A stretch of DNA of 6,539 bases from Gemmatimonadota bacterium (GTDB lineage Bacteria > Gemmatimonadota > Gemmatimonadetes > Gemmatimonadales > GWC2-71-9): NCBI GenBank assembly GCA_003220955.1, contig QHTW01000130.1, positions 4,023 through 10,561 on the forward strand, given 5' to 3'. Below are positions 6,269-6,539 of the stretch, piece after piece. The translations under genes were made by a program, and so were the position numbers. Positions within the stretch are counted from its first letter, which is position 1, and each line of letters begins with the position of its first letter. The notes beneath the pieces are model-generated. The model saw nothing but the letters and a program-made list of their open reading frames with translations. It was not told the DNA's origin and searched no databases.

Positions 6269-6282
6269 TATGTTTCCGGGCC
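6269..6282 (+). promoter_or_regulatory. Possible -10 box (TATGTT) of a leaderless promoter for ubiX
   Basis: TATGTT at 6269-6274 ends 8 nt before the ubiX ATG at 6283. The only purine-rich SD-like string, AGAGGG at 6263-6268, is 14 nt from the ATG, too far for a normal ribosome site. From the box to the ATG this region matches the menG leader at most positions (TAT-C/G-TTTC, then a GC-rich hexamer, then ATG). No -35 element is recognised. Confidence 0.35.
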
Positions 6283-6539
6283 ATGTCAAACCCGCCTGCT
6301 CCCGTTGTCTTCGCGATCACCGGAGCTTCCGGTGCGCCGTACGCCGTGCGGCTGCTCGAGATTCTCGCCAATGATCACGTGCCGACGTGGCTGCTCGTCT
6401 CAACCCACGGATGGCGGCTGCTGGCCGAGGAGTGCGGGATCAAGGATGACGCGGCGCTCAAGAAAGCGACCGGAGGCAACTGGCAAAGCGTCCGAACCTT
6501 CAACGACGCCGACCGCGGTGCCGAGCCAGCCTCGGGATC
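6283..6539 (+). CDS. ubiX: UbiX-family flavin prenyltransferase (partial, C-terminus off the right edge; MqnM role)
   Basis: Flavin prenyltransferase that joins dimethylallyl phosphate to reduced FMN to make prenylated FMN, the cofactor of UbiD decarboxylases. The 85 visible residues begin MSNPPAPVVFAITGASGAPY. The FMN phosphate-binding loop ITGASGAPYAVRLLEIL is at 12-28, the strand TWLLVSTHGWRLLAEE at 35-50 is typical, and the end D76-RGAEPASG resembles the family's (D/N)xxxxAxxASG block that leads into the second FMN-contact region. The family is usually about 190-210 residues, so more than half is missing at the window edge; no defect is visible in the part present. The ATG at 6283 lies directly before the conserved core. 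The link to the UbiD gene is functional: they lie 3.2 kb apart, separated by the peptidase gene on the other strand. A pathway role in menaquinone synthesis is inferred. Confidence 0.88.
   Translation, partial: MSNPPAPVVFAITGASGAPYAVRLLEILANDHVPTWLLVSTHGWRLLAEECGIKDDAALKKATGGNWQSVRTFNDADRGAEPASG

Noticed and set aside
1..6539. tRNA, rRNA, CRISPR array, insertion sequence or phage genes
   Set aside because: No cloverleaf, regular repeat-spacer pattern, transposase or phage protein was seen; nearly all the DNA is explained by the six genes.

Overview
The window comes from a GC-rich bacterium, most likely a Gemmatimonadota (Gemmatimonadetes) lineage or a similar soil/sediment group. That assignment is inferred from protein style: an ECF sigma factor with the DLAQETFVKVLN and FKFSSWIFKIA motifs next to a small zinc-type anti-sigma factor, a futalosine-type menaquinone tail cluster, and an exported S9 peptidase. 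It was not tested by any search.

Layout. (1) Positions 1-848, minus strand: an ECF-type sigma-70 factor followed 33 bp downstream by an anti-sigma factor that runs off the left edge. (2) Positions 874-3911, plus strand: a tightly overlapping operon of a UbiE/MenG-type quinone C-methyltransferase, a UbiD-family decarboxylase and a UbiA-family polyprenyltransferase. (3) Positions 3912-4078: an intergenic stretch between converging genes, rich in inverted repeats. (4) Positions 4079-6226, minus strand: a complete S9A peptidase of oligopeptidase B type with a signal peptide. (5) Positions 6283-6539, plus strand: the start of a UbiX-family flavin prenyltransferase, cut by the right edge.

How the genes fit together. 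UbiX makes prenylated FMN, the cofactor of UbiD enzymes. UbiA attaches the polyprenyl tail, UbiD decarboxylates, and UbiE/MenG methylates the naphthoquinol. Together these are the late steps of menaquinone synthesis, probably by the futalosine route (roles called MqnP, MqnL and MqnM plus MenG). The peptidase lies on the opposite strand between the UbiA and UbiX genes and has no obvious part in the pathway. The sigma/anti-sigma pair diverges from the quinone operon across only about 25 bp.

No clearly new biological system is visible. The observations most worth checking are: a matching TAT[C/G]TT box exactly 8 nt before the ATG of both menG and ubiX, neither of which has a Shine-Dalgarno sequence (possible leaderless promoters); the sigma gene, which seems to need a CTG start; the repeat cluster at 3915-4018; and a short heptad repeat inside the UbiD gene.
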